DNA of 64,000 nt from an uncultured Oscillospiraceae bacterium (GCA_949841355.1 CATKZP010000004.1:62001-126000); one strand, 5' to 3'. Positions 8,662-18,432 are shown, numbered from the stretch's first letter. The notes: generated by a model not told the origin, from the sequence alone. Translations and numbers: made by a program.

Positions 8662-11600
8662 ATGGCGGATGAGCGCAACGGCGGACTGCTGCCCGAGGGG
8701 CAGGACACGATGATGGTATATATCAATCCCGAGCTGATCCAGACGCTGGCGGATGTGTCGGCCAAAAAGGAGCAGAGCTTCCGGGAGCTGCTGGAGGCGG
8801 CGGAGGAGGGCGACCTGGACGCCCAATACCGGGCCGGCATGAACTACTGCAACGGCACCGGGGGCGCCCAGCGGGACGAGGCGCTGGCCTTCCACTGGTT
8901 CTCCCGGGCGGCGGAGGGGGACTACATCGCCGCTCAGTACGGCCTGGGCATGTGCTTCGGCCGGGGCATCGGCACGGAAAAGGACCCGGAGCGGGCCGTT
9001 CAGCTCTTCACGCAGGCCGCTGAGCAGGGCTATCCCCCCGCCCTGTGCGAGCTGGGGCTGTGCTACGAGCTGGGCTCCGGGGTGGAGATGGACAAGGAGC
9101 GGGCGGCGGAGCTCTACCGCGAGGGGGCGGAGCAGGACCACGCGCCCTGCCAGTGTAACCTGGGCTTCTTCTACTACCGGGGCATCGGGGTGGAGCGGGA
9201 TTACGCCGAGGCGGTGAGCTGGTTCGCCAAGGCCGCCCAGCAGGAGTATCCCCGCGCCCAGCAGCTGCTGGGGGAGTGCTTCGAGGCCGGCCTGGGGGTG
9301 GAGCAGGACGAGAAAAAGGCGGTGGAGCTCTACCGGGCCGCCCACGAGCAGGGCTATGAGGCGGGCACCTGCGCCCTGGGCGTGTGCTATGACCGGGGCG
9401 TGGGGGTGGAGCAGGACATGGCCGAGGCCGCCCGGCTCTACCGCCGGTGCGCCGAGGAGGACCACCCCAAGGGCCAATTCCTGCTGGGCCAGAGCTATGA
9501 GATGGGCCAGGGGGTGGAGCGCGACCCCGCCCAGGCGGTGGAGTGGTACCGCCGGGCCCGGGAAAACGGCTATCTTCCCGCTACCTGCGCCCTGGGGCTG
9601 TGCTACGAGCTGGGCACCGGCGTGGAGGCCGACCCGCCCCGGGCGGTGGAGTTCTACCGGGAGGCGGCCGAGGGGGGCTATGTCCCCGCCCAGTGTAATC
9701 TGGGCTTCTGCTACTACCGGGGCATCGGCGTGGAGATAGACGACAAGCAGGCCGTGCACTGGTTCGAGCTGGCCGCGGAGGAGGGCTATCCCCGGGCCCT
9801 GGGGCTGCTGGGGGACTGCTACGACTTCGGCTACGGCGTGGAGGAGGACCACCTGAAGGCCGCCCAGCTCTACCGCGCGGCCAGCGAATCGGGCTATCCC
9901 CCCGCGGTGTGCTCGCTGGGGCTGTGCTACGAGCTGGGCTCCGGGGTGGAGCAGGACCTGGGCCGGGCGGTGGAGCTCTACCGGCAGGCCGCCGACGCGG
10001 GGGACGCCCGGGCCCAGTGTAATCTGGGCTTCTGCTATTACCGGGGCATCGGCGTGGAGGAGGACAACGACCAGGCCGCGCTCTGGTTCGACCGCTCCGC
10101 CCAGCAGGGCCACGGCCGGGCGCTGTACCTGCTGGGGCAGTGCTATGAGAGCGGCTACGGCGTGGAGCGGGACCTGGACCGGGCGGCACAGCTCTATGCC
10201 GCCTCCGACGAGAAAGGCCACCCCTCCGGCACCTGCTCGCTGGGGCTGTGCTATGAGCTGGGCCGGGGGGTGGCCACCGACCGGGCTAAGGCCGCCCAGC
10301 TCTACCGCAAGGCCGCCGACGCGGGGGACGCCCGGGCCCAGTGTAACCTGGGCTACTGCTACTACCAGGGCATCGGCGTGGAGCCGGACGACGGGCAGGC
10401 CGCCCAGTGGTTTGAAAAGTCCGCCGGGCAGGACTACCCCAGAGCCCAGCAGCTGCTGGGGGAGTGCTATGACAACGGCTACGGTGTGGAAAAGGACGAG
10501 GCGCGGGCGGTGGAGCTTTACCGCCGGGCCTATGACGGCGGCTATATCCCCGCCGCCTGCGCCCTGGGGCTGTGCTATGAGCTGGGCACCGGCGTGGAGG
10601 CCGACCCCGCCCGGGCGGTGGAGCTGTACCGAGAGGCGGCGGAGCAGGGCTATGCCCAGGCCCAGTGCAATCTGGGCTTCTGCCTCTACCGGGGCATCGG
10701 CACGCCGGAGGACGGCGCCCAGGCGGCGGAGTGGTTTGCCAAGGCCGCCCAGGCGGGCCACGCCCGGGCCCAGCAGCTGCTGGGCGAGTGCTACGAGAGG
10801 GGCTGCGGCGTGGAGTGCAGCCCGGAAAAGGCGGCGGAGCTCTACCGCCAGGCCCACGAGCAGCACTACCCCGCGGGGACGTGCTCGCTGGGCATGTGCT
10901 ACGAGTTTGGCCGGGGGGTGGAGCGGGACCCGGAGCGGGCCGTCCAGCTCTACCGGGAGGCCGCCGAGCGGGACAGCGCCTGGGCCCAGTGTAACCTGGG
11001 CTTCTGCTACTACCAGGGCATCGGCGTGGAGATGGACGACGCCGAGGCGGTGAAGTGGTTCACAAAGGCCGCGGCTCAGGGCAGCGCCCGGGCCCACTTC
11101 CTGCTGGGCGAGTGCCATGAGTACGGCTATGGTGTGGAGGAGAACGCCGACCAGGCCGCCCGGCTCTACCGCGTCGCCCACGAGGGGGGCTATGCCCCCG
11201 GCACCTGCTCGCTGGGGCTGTGCTATGAGATGGGCGCCGGCGTGGCGCAGGACAAGGAGGAGGCCGCCCGGCTCTACCGGCTGGCCGCCGACATGGGCAA
11301 TGCCCGGGCCCAGTGTAACCTGGGGTTCTTCTACTACCACGGTATCACCGTGGAAGAGGATACGGAGCAGGCCGCGGCGTGGTTCGCCAAGTCCGCCGCC
11401 CAGGGCCACCACCGGGCGGAATTCCTGTTGGGCGAGTGCTATGAAAACGGCTACGGCGTGAAGAAAAGCCCCATCAAGGCGGTGGAGCTGTATACCCTGG
11501 CCCACAAGGGCGGCCATCTGGACGGCACCTGCGCTCTGGGGCGGTGCCGCGCCGCCGGGCTGGGCGTGGACCGGGACGAGGCCAAGGCCGCCGCCCTCTA

Positions 11601-11847
11601 CGCCCAGGCCGCCGAGCAGGGCAGCGCCCAGGGCATGTACCTGCTGGGACAGTGCTACGAGCAGGGCCGGGGCGTGGACCAGGATGTGGACAAGGCCCGG
11701 GAGCTGTACCGCAAGGCGGCGGACAAACAGTACGAGAAGGCCCGGCAGGCCCTGGACCGGCTGTCCGCGCCCCGGGCGCCCCAGGCGGCGGAGCAGCCCA
11801 AGGCCAAGGCCAAGCGCGGGTTCCGCTGGCCCTTCGGCAAAAAGTGA
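8662..11847 (+). CDS. giant Sel1-like repeat protein
   Basis: The 1061-residue protein consists almost wholly of Sel1-like (TPR-like) 36-residue repeats from about residue 45 to 1035, roughly 27 copies. Units such as AQCNLGFCYYRGIGVE, LLGECYENGYGVE and TCSLGLCYELGTGVE recur in fixed order, so the real period is about 108 residues (three helical-hairpin repeats). The tail ends in a basic stretch KAKAKRGFRWPFGKK. No signal peptide or membrane helix is visible. Sel1 solenoids usually act as protein-binding scaffolds; the partner is unknown. Start 8662 follows AAAGGAAG. The long open frame antisense to it is a composition artefact. Confidence 0.9.
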   Translation: MADERNGGLLPEGQDTMMVYINPELIQTLADVSAKKEQSFRELLEAAEEGDLDAQYRAGMNYCNGTGGAQRDEALAFHWFSRAAEGDYIAAQYGLGMCFGRGIGTEKDPERAVQLFTQAAEQGYPPALCELGLCYELGSGVEMDKERAAELYREGAEQDHAPCQCNLGFFYYRGIGVERDYAEAVSWFAKAAQQEYPRAQQLLGECFEAGLGVEQDEKKAVELYRAAHEQGYEAGTCALGVCYDRGVGVEQDMAEAARLYRRCAEEDHPKGQFLLGQSYEMGQGVERDPAQAVEWYRRARENGYLPATCALGLCYELGTGVEADPPRAVEFYREAAEGGYVPAQCNLGFCYYRGIGVEIDDKQAVHWFELAAEEGYPRALGLLGDCYDFGYGVEEDHLKAAQLYRAASESGYPPAVCSLGLCYELGSGVEQDLGRAVELYRQAADAGDARAQCNLGFCYYRGIGVEEDNDQAALWFDRSAQQGHGRALYLLGQCYESGYGVERDLDRAAQLYAASDEKGHPSGTCSLGLCYELGRGVATDRAKAAQLYRKAADAGDARAQCNLGYCYYQGIGVEPDDGQAAQWFEKSAGQDYPRAQQLLGECYDNGYGVEKDEARAVELYRRAYDGGYIPAACALGLCYELGTGVEADPARAVELYREAAEQGYAQAQCNLGFCLYRGIGTPEDGAQAAEWFAKAAQAGHARAQQLLGECYERGCGVECSPEKAAELYRQAHEQHYPAGTCSLGMCYEFGRGVERDPERAVQLYREAAERDSAWAQCNLGFCYYQGIGVEMDDAEAVKWFTKAAAQGSARAHFLLGECHEYGYGVEENADQAARLYRVAHEGGYAPGTCSLGLCYEMGAGVAQDKEEAARLYRLAADMGNARAQCNLGFFYYHGITVEEDTEQAAAWFAKSAAQGHHRAEFLLGECYENGYGVKKSPIKAVELYTLAHKGGHLDGTCALGRCRAAGLGVDRDEAKAAALYAQAAEQGSAQGMYLLGQCYEQGRGVDQDVDKARELYRKAADKQYEKARQALDRLSAPRAPQAAEQPKAKAKRGFRWPFGKK

Positions 11848-11854
11848 CGGCAGG

Positions 11855-11912
11855 AGCGGACGCGCGCCCGTTCCCGGAGGCATTCCGGGGGCGGCGCGGT
11901 CCGCTTCTTTTT
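11855..11912 (+). terminator. terminator of the Sel1-repeat gene
   Basis: AGCGGAC ... GTCCGCT with a long GC-rich interior, followed by TCTTTTT. Confidence 0.75.
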
Positions 11913-12166
11913 GAATATCCGGCGGCATGAATGCGCAAACTGACGGCGGACTGCGCGGCGAGGCGGCGGGCTCCCGTTAGAGTGCGCAATTTTACCGATG
12001 GCGCGCCGGGCGATATTAGCGAAAATATACAATGTGCGGCTTTAGATATTTCCAGATAATTTTCTCCCCATGCGTTATCATAAATACAGTCATGAATTGG
12101 TCTCACCGATGCGCGCGGGTGGCGGGCCAAAATCCACATTCATGCAAACGGATATAGGAGGAACTC
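11913..12166 (+). promoter_or_regulatory. arcA upstream region
   Basis: This 254-base AT-richer stretch precedes arcA. It contains weak ArgR-box-like words (TCATGAAT near 12090, TTCATGCAAA near 12139) and a possible promoter TTCTCC-17-TACAGT near 12061-12090, none of them strong. TAGGAGGA immediately precedes the arcA start. Confidence 0.4.
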
Positions 12167-13399
12167 ATGAAAGGCATTTGTGTCAGAAGCGAAATCAATC
12201 CGCTGAAAAAGGTGCTGCTGCACCGCCCCGGCAGAGAGCTGCTCAACCTGACCCCGGACACTCTGGGAGAGCTTTTGTTTGACGACATCCCCTTCCTGCG
12301 GGTCGCCCAGGAGGAGCACGACGCATTCGCCCAGATTCTGCGCGACAACGGCACCGAAGTGGTCTACCTGGAGGACCTGATGACCGATGTGCTCAGCCTC
12401 AATCCCAAGCTGGTGGAGCCCTTCCTGCGCCAGTGGCTGTTCGAGGGCAATATTAAGACCAAGCGCTGGCAGGACGAGTGCCTGAAGTACCTCACCCAGA
12501 ACTACAAGGGCAAGGCCCTGGTGGAAAAGACCATGGAAGGCATCACCCTGAAGGAGATGGGCGACGCCGCCCGGGCTTACTCCCTCCAGGATTTGGTGGC
12601 CCCGCCCGACGACCTGGTGGTCCACCCCATGCCCAACCTGTACTTCACCCGCGATCCCTTCGCCAGCGTTGGCACCGGCGTGTTCCTCCACAAGATGTAC
12701 TCCGTCACCCGCTGCCGCGAGACCATTTACGCCGATTATATCTTCAAGTACCACCCCGACTTCGAGGGCATGGTGAAGCGCTACTACGACCGCGACCTCC
12801 ACGCCAACATCGAGGGCGGCGACGTGCTCAACCTCACCGAGGACACCCTGGCCATCGGCATCTCCCAGCGCACCTCTCCCGACGCCATTGAGGCCGCGGC
12901 CCGCAACCTGTTCACCGATCCCGAGGCCAAGATCCGCACCGTGCTGGCCTTCGACATCCCCAAGAGCCGCGCCTTCATGCACCTGGACACCGTGTTCACC
13001 CAGATCGACGTGGACAAGTACACCGTCCATCCCGCCATCCTTGGCCCCCTCACCGTGTACGAGATCACCCCGGGCCAGGACGATCCCGCCGAGCTGCACA
13101 TCAAGCGCGTGGATTCCGACCTGAAGCACATCCTGGAGACCTACACCCATGTGGACGACGTGAAGCTGATCTTCTGCGGCGGCGACGACCTGATCGCCGC
13201 GGCCCGCGAGCAGTGGAACGACGGCTCCAACACCCTGTGCATCGCCCCGGGCAAGATCGTGGTGTATCAGCGCAACGACGTGTCCAACGCCATCCTGCGC
13301 GACGCCGGCCTCACCGTGCTGGAGATGCCCTCCGCCGAGCTGTCCCGCGGCCGCGGCGGCCCGCGCTGCATGTCCATGCCGCTGATCCGCGCCGAGTAA
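12167..13399 (+). CDS. arcA: arginine deiminase
   Basis: ArcA hydrolyses L-arginine to citrulline and ammonia, the first step of the ADI pathway. The 410-residue protein begins with the typical KGICVRSEINPLKKVLLHRP. It carries the substrate-site motifs NLYFTRDPFA (near 159-168) and HANIEGGD (near 211-218), and the catalytic Cys near 400 in GRGGPRCMSMPL at the C-terminus. All active-site elements are present at normal length. Codon use is strongly biased to C-ending codons, consistent with high expression. First gene of arcABC plus a transporter. Confidence 0.97.
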   Translation: MKGICVRSEINPLKKVLLHRPGRELLNLTPDTLGELLFDDIPFLRVAQEEHDAFAQILRDNGTEVVYLEDLMTDVLSLNPKLVEPFLRQWLFEGNIKTKRWQDECLKYLTQNYKGKALVEKTMEGITLKEMGDAARAYSLQDLVAPPDDLVVHPMPNLYFTRDPFASVGTGVFLHKMYSVTRCRETIYADYIFKYHPDFEGMVKRYYDRDLHANIEGGDVLNLTEDTLAIGISQRTSPDAIEAAARNLFTDPEAKIRTVLAFDIPKSRAFMHLDTVFTQIDVDKYTVHPAILGPLTVYEITPGQDDPAELHIKRVDSDLKHILETYTHVDDVKLIFCGGDDLIAAAREQWNDGSNTLCIAPGKIVVYQRNDVSNAILRDAGLTVLEMPSAELSRGRGGPRCMSMPLIRAE

Positions 13400-13454
13400 C
13401 CCCCACCCGCTCGCTTCCCCATATCTTAAATCATTATTTTAGGAGGAATTTACC

Positions 13455-14447
13455 ATGGGCATCAACATTCGCGGCAGGAGCTTTCTGACCCTGCTGGACT
13501 TCACCCCCGCCGAGATCAACTATATGCTGGACCTGTCCGCCGAGTTCAAGCGCATGAAGAACAACGGCGTGGAGCACAAGTGGCTCACCGGCAAGCAGGT
13601 GGTGCTGCTGTTCGAAAAGACCTCCACCCGCACCCGCTGCGCCTTTGAAGTGGGCGCCCGGGACCTGGGCATGGGCGTCACCTTCCTGGACCCCGGCTCC
13701 TCCCAGATGGGCAAGAAGGAGTCCCTGGCCGACACCGCCAAGGTGCTGGGCCGCATGTACGACGGCATTGAGTACCGCGGCTTCAAGCAGTCCGTGGTGG
13801 AGGATCTGGCCCGCTACTCCGGCGTGCCCGTGTGGAACGGCCTGACCGACGCCTTCCATCCCACCCAGATGCTGGCCGACATCATGACCGTCAAGGAGGA
13901 GTTCGGTGATGTGCGCGGCCGCAAGCTCACTTTCTTCGGTGACGCCCGCAACAACGTGGCCAACTCCCTGATGGTGGTGTGCGCCAAGCTGGGCATGCAC
14001 TTCTGCGCCTGCGGGCCCAAGGAGCTGATGCCCGCCGCCGACCTGGTGGAGAAGTGCAAGGCCGTGGCCGCCGAGACCGGCGCCACCATCGAGCTGACCG
14101 ACGACGTGAACCAGGGCGCCCGCGACTGCGACGTGCTGTATACCGACATCTGGGTGTCCATGGGCGAGCCCGACGACATCTGGGCGGAGCGCATCAAGCT
14201 GCTGCGGCCCTACCAGGTGAACAAGGAGCTGATGGCCCAGGCCAAGCCCACCGCCATCTTCCTGCACTGCCTGCCCTCCTTCCACGACCGCGAGACCACC
14301 ATTGGCGAGGACATCTACCAGAAGTTCGACCTGCCCGCCATGGAAGTCACCGACGACGTGTTCCTGGGCACCCAGGCCCGCCAGTTCGACGAGGCCGAGA
14401 ACCGTATGCACACCATCAAGGCCGTCATGTACGCCACGCTGAAGTAA
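13455..14447 (+). CDS. arcB: ornithine carbamoyltransferase, catabolic context
   Basis: The 330-residue enzyme converts citrulline and phosphate to ornithine and carbamoyl phosphate in the ADI pathway. The carbamoyl-phosphate motif STRTRCAFE lies near 56-64, with HPTQMLAD near 136-143 and HCLPSFHD (near 274-281) in the ornithine-binding region. TAGGAGGAA precedes the ATG. It lies between arcA and arcC, which supports the catabolic role. Confidence 0.97.
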   Translation: MGINIRGRSFLTLLDFTPAEINYMLDLSAEFKRMKNNGVEHKWLTGKQVVLLFEKTSTRTRCAFEVGARDLGMGVTFLDPGSSQMGKKESLADTAKVLGRMYDGIEYRGFKQSVVEDLARYSGVPVWNGLTDAFHPTQMLADIMTVKEEFGDVRGRKLTFFGDARNNVANSLMVVCAKLGMHFCACGPKELMPAADLVEKCKAVAAETGATIELTDDVNQGARDCDVLYTDIWVSMGEPDDIWAERIKLLRPYQVNKELMAQAKPTAIFLHCLPSFHDRETTIGEDIYQKFDLPAMEVTDDVFLGTQARQFDEAENRMHTIKAVMYATLK

Positions 14448-14460
14448 GGAGACGGCAGCC

Positions 14461-15399
14461 ATGGGTAAGCGTATTGTAGTGGCCCTGGGCGGCAACGCCC
14501 TGGGCAATACCCCCGAGCAGCAGCTGGAGCTGGTGAAAGGCACCGCCAAGCCCATCGTGGACCTGGTGGAAAAGGGCTATGACGTCATCATCGGCCACGG
14601 AAACGGCCCTCAGGTGGGCATGATTAACCTGGCCATGGAGTTCTCCGCCAACAAGGGCGGCAATACTCCCTATATGCCCTTCCCCGAGTGCGGGGCCATG
14701 ACCCAGGGCTATATCGGCTACCACCTCCAGCAGGCCATTCAGGACGAGCTGAAGGCCCGCGGCATCAAGAAGGGCTGCGCCACCGTGGTCACCCAGGTGG
14801 TGGTGGACGAGTCCGACCCCGGCTTCCAGAATCCCACCAAGCCCGTGGGCAGCTTCTACACCAAGGAGGAGGCCGACGCCATCGCGGCGGAAAAGGGCTT
14901 CACCTTCGTGGAGGACTCCGGCCGCGGCTACCGCCGGGTGGTGCCCTCCCCCATCCCCCAGCGCATCGTTGAGATCGAGACCGTGGAGCAACTGGTTTCC
15001 GCCGGCGTCATCGTCATCACCGTGGGCGGCGGCGGCATCCCCGTGGTGGAGACCGAGAGCGGCCTGAAGGGCGTGGCCGCCGTCATCGACAAGGACCGCG
15101 CCAGCTCCCTGCTGGCCCGGGACGTGAAGGCCGACCAGCTCATCATCCTCACCGCGGTGGACCGCGTGTGCGTCAACTTCAACAAGCCCGACCAGCGGGA
15201 GCTGCCCTCCATGACCCTGGCCGAGGCCGAGGAGTATATCCAGCAGGGCCAGTTCGCCCCCGGCAGCATGCTGCCCAAGGTGCAGTCCTGCATGGAGTTC
15301 GTTCAGAGCAATACCCACGGCGGTACCGCCCTCATCACCTCTCTGGCCCGCGCCGCCGAGGCGCTGGACGGCAAGACGGGGACGGTGCTGGAGAAGTAA
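14461..15399 (+). CDS. arcC: carbamate kinase
   Basis: ArcC transfers the phosphate of carbamoyl phosphate to ADP, the ATP-yielding step of arginine fermentation. The 312-residue protein starts KRIVVALGGNALG (amino-acid kinase glycine-rich motif) and has GHGNGPQVG near 44-52 and the GGGGIPV segment near 188-194. It starts 13 bases after arcB, with AAGGAG overlapping the arcB stop region. Confidence 0.97.
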   Translation: MGKRIVVALGGNALGNTPEQQLELVKGTAKPIVDLVEKGYDVIIGHGNGPQVGMINLAMEFSANKGGNTPYMPFPECGAMTQGYIGYHLQQAIQDELKARGIKKGCATVVTQVVVDESDPGFQNPTKPVGSFYTKEEADAIAAEKGFTFVEDSGRGYRRVVPSPIPQRIVEIETVEQLVSAGVIVITVGGGGIPVVETESGLKGVAAVIDKDRASSLLARDVKADQLIILTAVDRVCVNFNKPDQRELPSMTLAEAEEYIQQGQFAPGSMLPKVQSCMEFVQSNTHGGTALITSLARAAEALDGKTGTVLEK

Positions 15400-15428
15400 G
15401 CCCCGCGCCACAACTGAATCGGCCGTCT

Positions 15429-15472
15429 GGACGGGGGGCGCCCCCCGTCCCGGCGGGGGCTCCGCCCCCGCC
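15429..15472 (+). repeat. two adjacent perfect hairpins between arcC and the transporter
   Basis: The first is a perfect 22-bp palindrome (GGACGGGGGGC and its complement, 15429-15450). The second has arms GGCGGGGGC / GCCCCCGCC around TCC (15452-15472). Neither has a U-tract. They probably modulate mRNA stability or partial termination within the arc operon. Confidence 0.75.
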
Positions 15473-15535
15473 TTGCGGTCGTTCCGGCCACTGTGCGGGC
15501 CCTGAGAAACGTCTATCAGAAAAGGAGAGATTGTC

Positions 15536-17002
15536 ATGGCAGAGAAGAAAAAAAGGCGCTCGTTAAACACATTTGTGATTCTGTTGGTGGTCCTGCTGGC
15601 GGTGTCCATCGTCACCTGGGTCGCCAGCGGCCAGACCTACACCGGCTTTGACGAAGAAACCGGCGAAGCCGTCGAGATGGCAGTGCAGGGCGCCTCCGTC
15701 AGCGACATCCTGATGGCCCCCATCGCCGGCTGGCATGACGCCGGAGATGTCATCGGCTTTGTGTTCTGCCTGGGCATTTTCCTGTCCATCCTGAACGCCA
15801 CCGGCGCGCTGGAGACCGGCATCCATGTGCTGGTCAAGAAGCTCAAGGGCAAGGAACTGGTGCTGGTCTGGATTCTGATGTTCCTGTTCTCCGTGGGCGG
15901 CACCACTTACGGCATGGGTGAGGAAACCGTGGGCTTCTACATCCTGCTGGCGGCCACCATGGTGGCCGCGGGCTTTGATCCCCTGGTGGGCGCGGCCACC
16001 GTCCTGCTGGGCGCGGGCACCGGCGTGCTGGGCTCCACCATCAACCCCTTTGCCACCGGCGCGGCCGTGTCCGCCGCGGTTGACAGCGGCGTGGACGTGA
16101 ACATGGGCACCGTTTACGTGCTGGCCATCATCCTCTGGTTCGGCACCTTCATCCTCTCCGGCCTGTTCGTCACCTCCTACGCCAAGAAGGTGAAAACGGG
16201 CAAGGGCTCCATCTTCACCGCCGAGCAGATCAAGGAGTGCACCCAGGCCTACGGCACCTCCACCGAGATCTCCGACAACGTGCGCCTGACCGGCAAGCAG
16301 AAGGCCGTACTGATCGTGTTCGCCCTGTCCTTCGTGGTGCAGATCCTGGGCTTCATCCCCTGGGAGGACCTGAATGAGGGCATCTTCAACGCGTTTGGCT
16401 TCTCCGCCTTCCTGACGGGCAATCCTTTCGGCTGGTGGTGGTTCGACGACGCCGCCACCTGGTTCCTGCTGATGGGCTTTGTCATGGGCTTTATCGGCCT
16501 GGACGACAAAAAGAAGTTCATGCCCTGCGTCATCAACGGCTTCACCGACATGATCTCCGTCAACCTGGTCATCGCCCTGGCCCGTGCCACCACCGTCATC
16601 ATGGCGACCACCGGTCTGGGCACCTGGCTGGTGGAGGCCTCCATCACCGCGCTGACCGCCTCCGGCCTGCCCGCCCCCATCTTCGGCTTCCTGGACTACG
16701 TGCTCCACGTGGGGCTGAGCTTCCTGGTGCCGTCCTCCTCCGGTCTGGCCAGCCTGTCCGCCCCCATCGTCTCCCCCATCGTGGCCGGCATGGGCTGGTC
16801 CGTGGAGGCCTCTATCATGATCAACGTGGCCGCCAACGGCTTCGTCAACCTGTTCACCCCCACCTGCGGCTTCATCATGGGCGGTCTGGCCCTGGCCCGT
16901 ATCCCCTGGGACACCTGGGTCAAGTGGTCCGCCAAGCTGCTGGCCGTCATCGCGGTGTTCTCCGCTGTGGTGCTCACCGTCGCCATGCTGATCCTCAGCT
17001 GA
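15536..17002 (+). CDS. YfcC/DcuC-family transporter, probable arginine/ornithine exchanger
   Basis: This 488-residue protein has a short basic N-terminus and about 11-12 membrane helices. Conserved YfcC features include a GGTTYGMGEE-type motif near 121-130 and GSTINPFATG near 163-172 (binding-loop region), with a second inverted half ending in FTPTCGFIMGGLALARI. The family (PF03606) includes transporters found next to arginine deiminase operons. Because it directly follows arcABC, import of arginine in exchange for ornithine is the natural inference, but the family also carries other substrates. AAAAGGAGAG precedes the ATG. Confidence 0.85.
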   Translation: MAEKKKRRSLNTFVILLVVLLAVSIVTWVASGQTYTGFDEETGEAVEMAVQGASVSDILMAPIAGWHDAGDVIGFVFCLGIFLSILNATGALETGIHVLVKKLKGKELVLVWILMFLFSVGGTTYGMGEETVGFYILLAATMVAAGFDPLVGAATVLLGAGTGVLGSTINPFATGAAVSAAVDSGVDVNMGTVYVLAIILWFGTFILSGLFVTSYAKKVKTGKGSIFTAEQIKECTQAYGTSTEISDNVRLTGKQKAVLIVFALSFVVQILGFIPWEDLNEGIFNAFGFSAFLTGNPFGWWWFDDAATWFLLMGFVMGFIGLDDKKKFMPCVINGFTDMISVNLVIALARATTVIMATTGLGTWLVEASITALTASGLPAPIFGFLDYVLHVGLSFLVPSSSGLASLSAPIVSPIVAGMGWSVEASIMINVAANGFVNLFTPTCGFIMGGLALARIPWDTWVKWSAKLLAVIAVFSAVVLTVAMLILS

Positions 17003-17043
17003 TGACGATTCTCTTCACAACAGCATAGGTCCTCCTCCCACCG

Positions 17044-17085
17044 GGAAAGCCGGCCGCATGCGCCCAACCATGCGGCCGGGCTTTC
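17044..17085 (+). terminator. hairpin after the arc operon
   Basis: GGAAAGCC-GGCCGCATG pairs with CATGCGGCCGGGCTTTCC (one bulge). It is a strong stem without a good U-tract. Confidence 0.65.
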
Positions 17086-17121
17086 CTGCGTTCTGCGCGC
17101 TACACTTGAGAAAGGCTGAAG

Positions 17122-18432
17122 GTGATCGTTTTGAACAGACCTGCAACCCTTCAGGACAATCTGGCCGCCTCCTCCGACCCGGCCGCCATTTGTTCCTTTG
17201 ACTACGAGGCCATCCAAGCGCCCACCAAGGCCCTGATCCACCAGGCCGCCCGGTTTCTCTATTTCAAGCGCGGCCGGGGCGTTATCGAGATCGGCGGCGT
17301 GGAGTACGAGGTGAAGCCCGACACTCTTATCGCCATCACCCCTTGGAAGATCTCCGAGATCACGGCGGTGGACCAGACGCTTCAGTTTATTCGGATTGTC
17401 TACGACTACCAGTATGTCAATTCCGTGCTCAAGGGCGTGCCCGGTTCGGAGGACGACAGCTCCGAGCTGCTCCAGTTTTTGTCCATGGAGCCGGTGGTCT
17501 ATCTGGACTCCGTGCAGGCCCAGTACATGGACGGGCTCGCAGAACAGCTCAAGGCGGAGCTGGGGGTGGAATCCACCCGGGTGAGCCAGCCCGACCGCCC
17601 CCTGGCCCAGCTCTATGTCACCAACAAGGTCATTGAGCTGATGATTATGTACCGCCGCTACGTCATGGCGGTGCGCGGCGAGAAGGACTATGAGCGGGAC
17701 ATCGCCGCGGAAAACTCCATCCTCAGCTACATCTATGCCCACTCCTCCGAAAAGCTCACCCTGTCCAGCGTGGCGGGGGCGTTTTTCGTCTCCGAATCCA
17801 CCCTGTCCAAGAACATCTCCGACATCACCGGCACCACCTTCTCCAAGCTGCTCACCGGCATCCGCATCGAAAAAGTGTCCGACTACCTCATCTATACCGA
17901 CCTGACCCTGGACGAAATCGCCGTGCTGGTGGGCTTTGTGGACGCGCCCCACCTGTCCAAGAATTTCAGCGCCCAAGTGGGCACCACCCCCATGAAATAC
18001 CGGAAAATATACAAAAAGTCCAAGACAAAATTCAACCGTACCGACAAAAATGTGGCCTTCGCGGTCACTGACTATATATATAAGAATTACGCCGCGGAAA
18101 ATCTCACCGCCAGCCAGGTGGCCTCCCACTTCGGCGTGTCCATCCCTGAGATGAACCGGTTGATGCTGTACTACTCCGAGAAGAACTTTGAAACCCTGCT
18201 GAACTTCGTGCGGGTGAACCGGGCGTGCGAGCTGCTGGCCTCCACGGAAAAATACGTCATTGACGTGGCCTTCGAGGTGGGGTATAACAACATCAAAACC
18301 TTCAATATGAACTTTTCCAAGTACAAGGGGATGACCCCCACGGAATTCCGCAGCCGGATCACCCTGCAAAAGGCCGACGGCAGCGAGGCCGCCCGCCCGG
18401 GGAAGCGGGACGGCGGCCCTGAAAAAGCATAA
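17122..18432 (+). CDS. AraC-family regulator with two HTH domains
   Basis: The 436-residue protein has an N-terminal cupin-like sensory region (about 20-110; GGVEYEVKPDTLIAITPWKI) and two successive AraC-type DNA-binding domains. The first is at about 195-295 (LSSVAGAFFVSESTLSKNI, LDEIAVLVGFVDAPHLSKNF). The second is at about 310-415 (LTASQVASHFGVSIPEMNRL, VIDVAFEVGYNNIKTFNMNF). Tandem AraC domains in one chain are unusual. It sits between the arc operon and argR, so arginine catabolism is the likely target. The start is GTG 17122 (AAAGG upstream) or TTG 17131; neither is certain. Confidence 0.85.
   Translation: MIVLNRPATLQDNLAASSDPAAICSFDYEAIQAPTKALIHQAARFLYFKRGRGVIEIGGVEYEVKPDTLIAITPWKISEITAVDQTLQFIRIVYDYQYVNSVLKGVPGSEDDSSELLQFLSMEPVVYLDSVQAQYMDGLAEQLKAELGVESTRVSQPDRPLAQLYVTNKVIELMIMYRRYVMAVRGEKDYERDIAAENSILSYIYAHSSEKLTLSSVAGAFFVSESTLSKNISDITGTTFSKLLTGIRIEKVSDYLIYTDLTLDEIAVLVGFVDAPHLSKNFSAQVGTTPMKYRKIYKKSKTKFNRTDKNVAFAVTDYIYKNYAAENLTASQVASHFGVSIPEMNRLMLYYSEKNFETLLNFVRVNRACELLASTEKYVIDVAFEVGYNNIKTFNMNFSKYKGMTPTEFRSRITLQKADGSEAARPGKRDGGPEKA

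Noticed and set aside
8542-11928. 1128-codon open frame antisense to the Sel1-repeat gene
   Set aside because: It mirrors the 36-residue repeats of the sense gene with low-complexity Leu/Gly/Ala sequence and has no ribosome binding site; a shadow caused by high GC.
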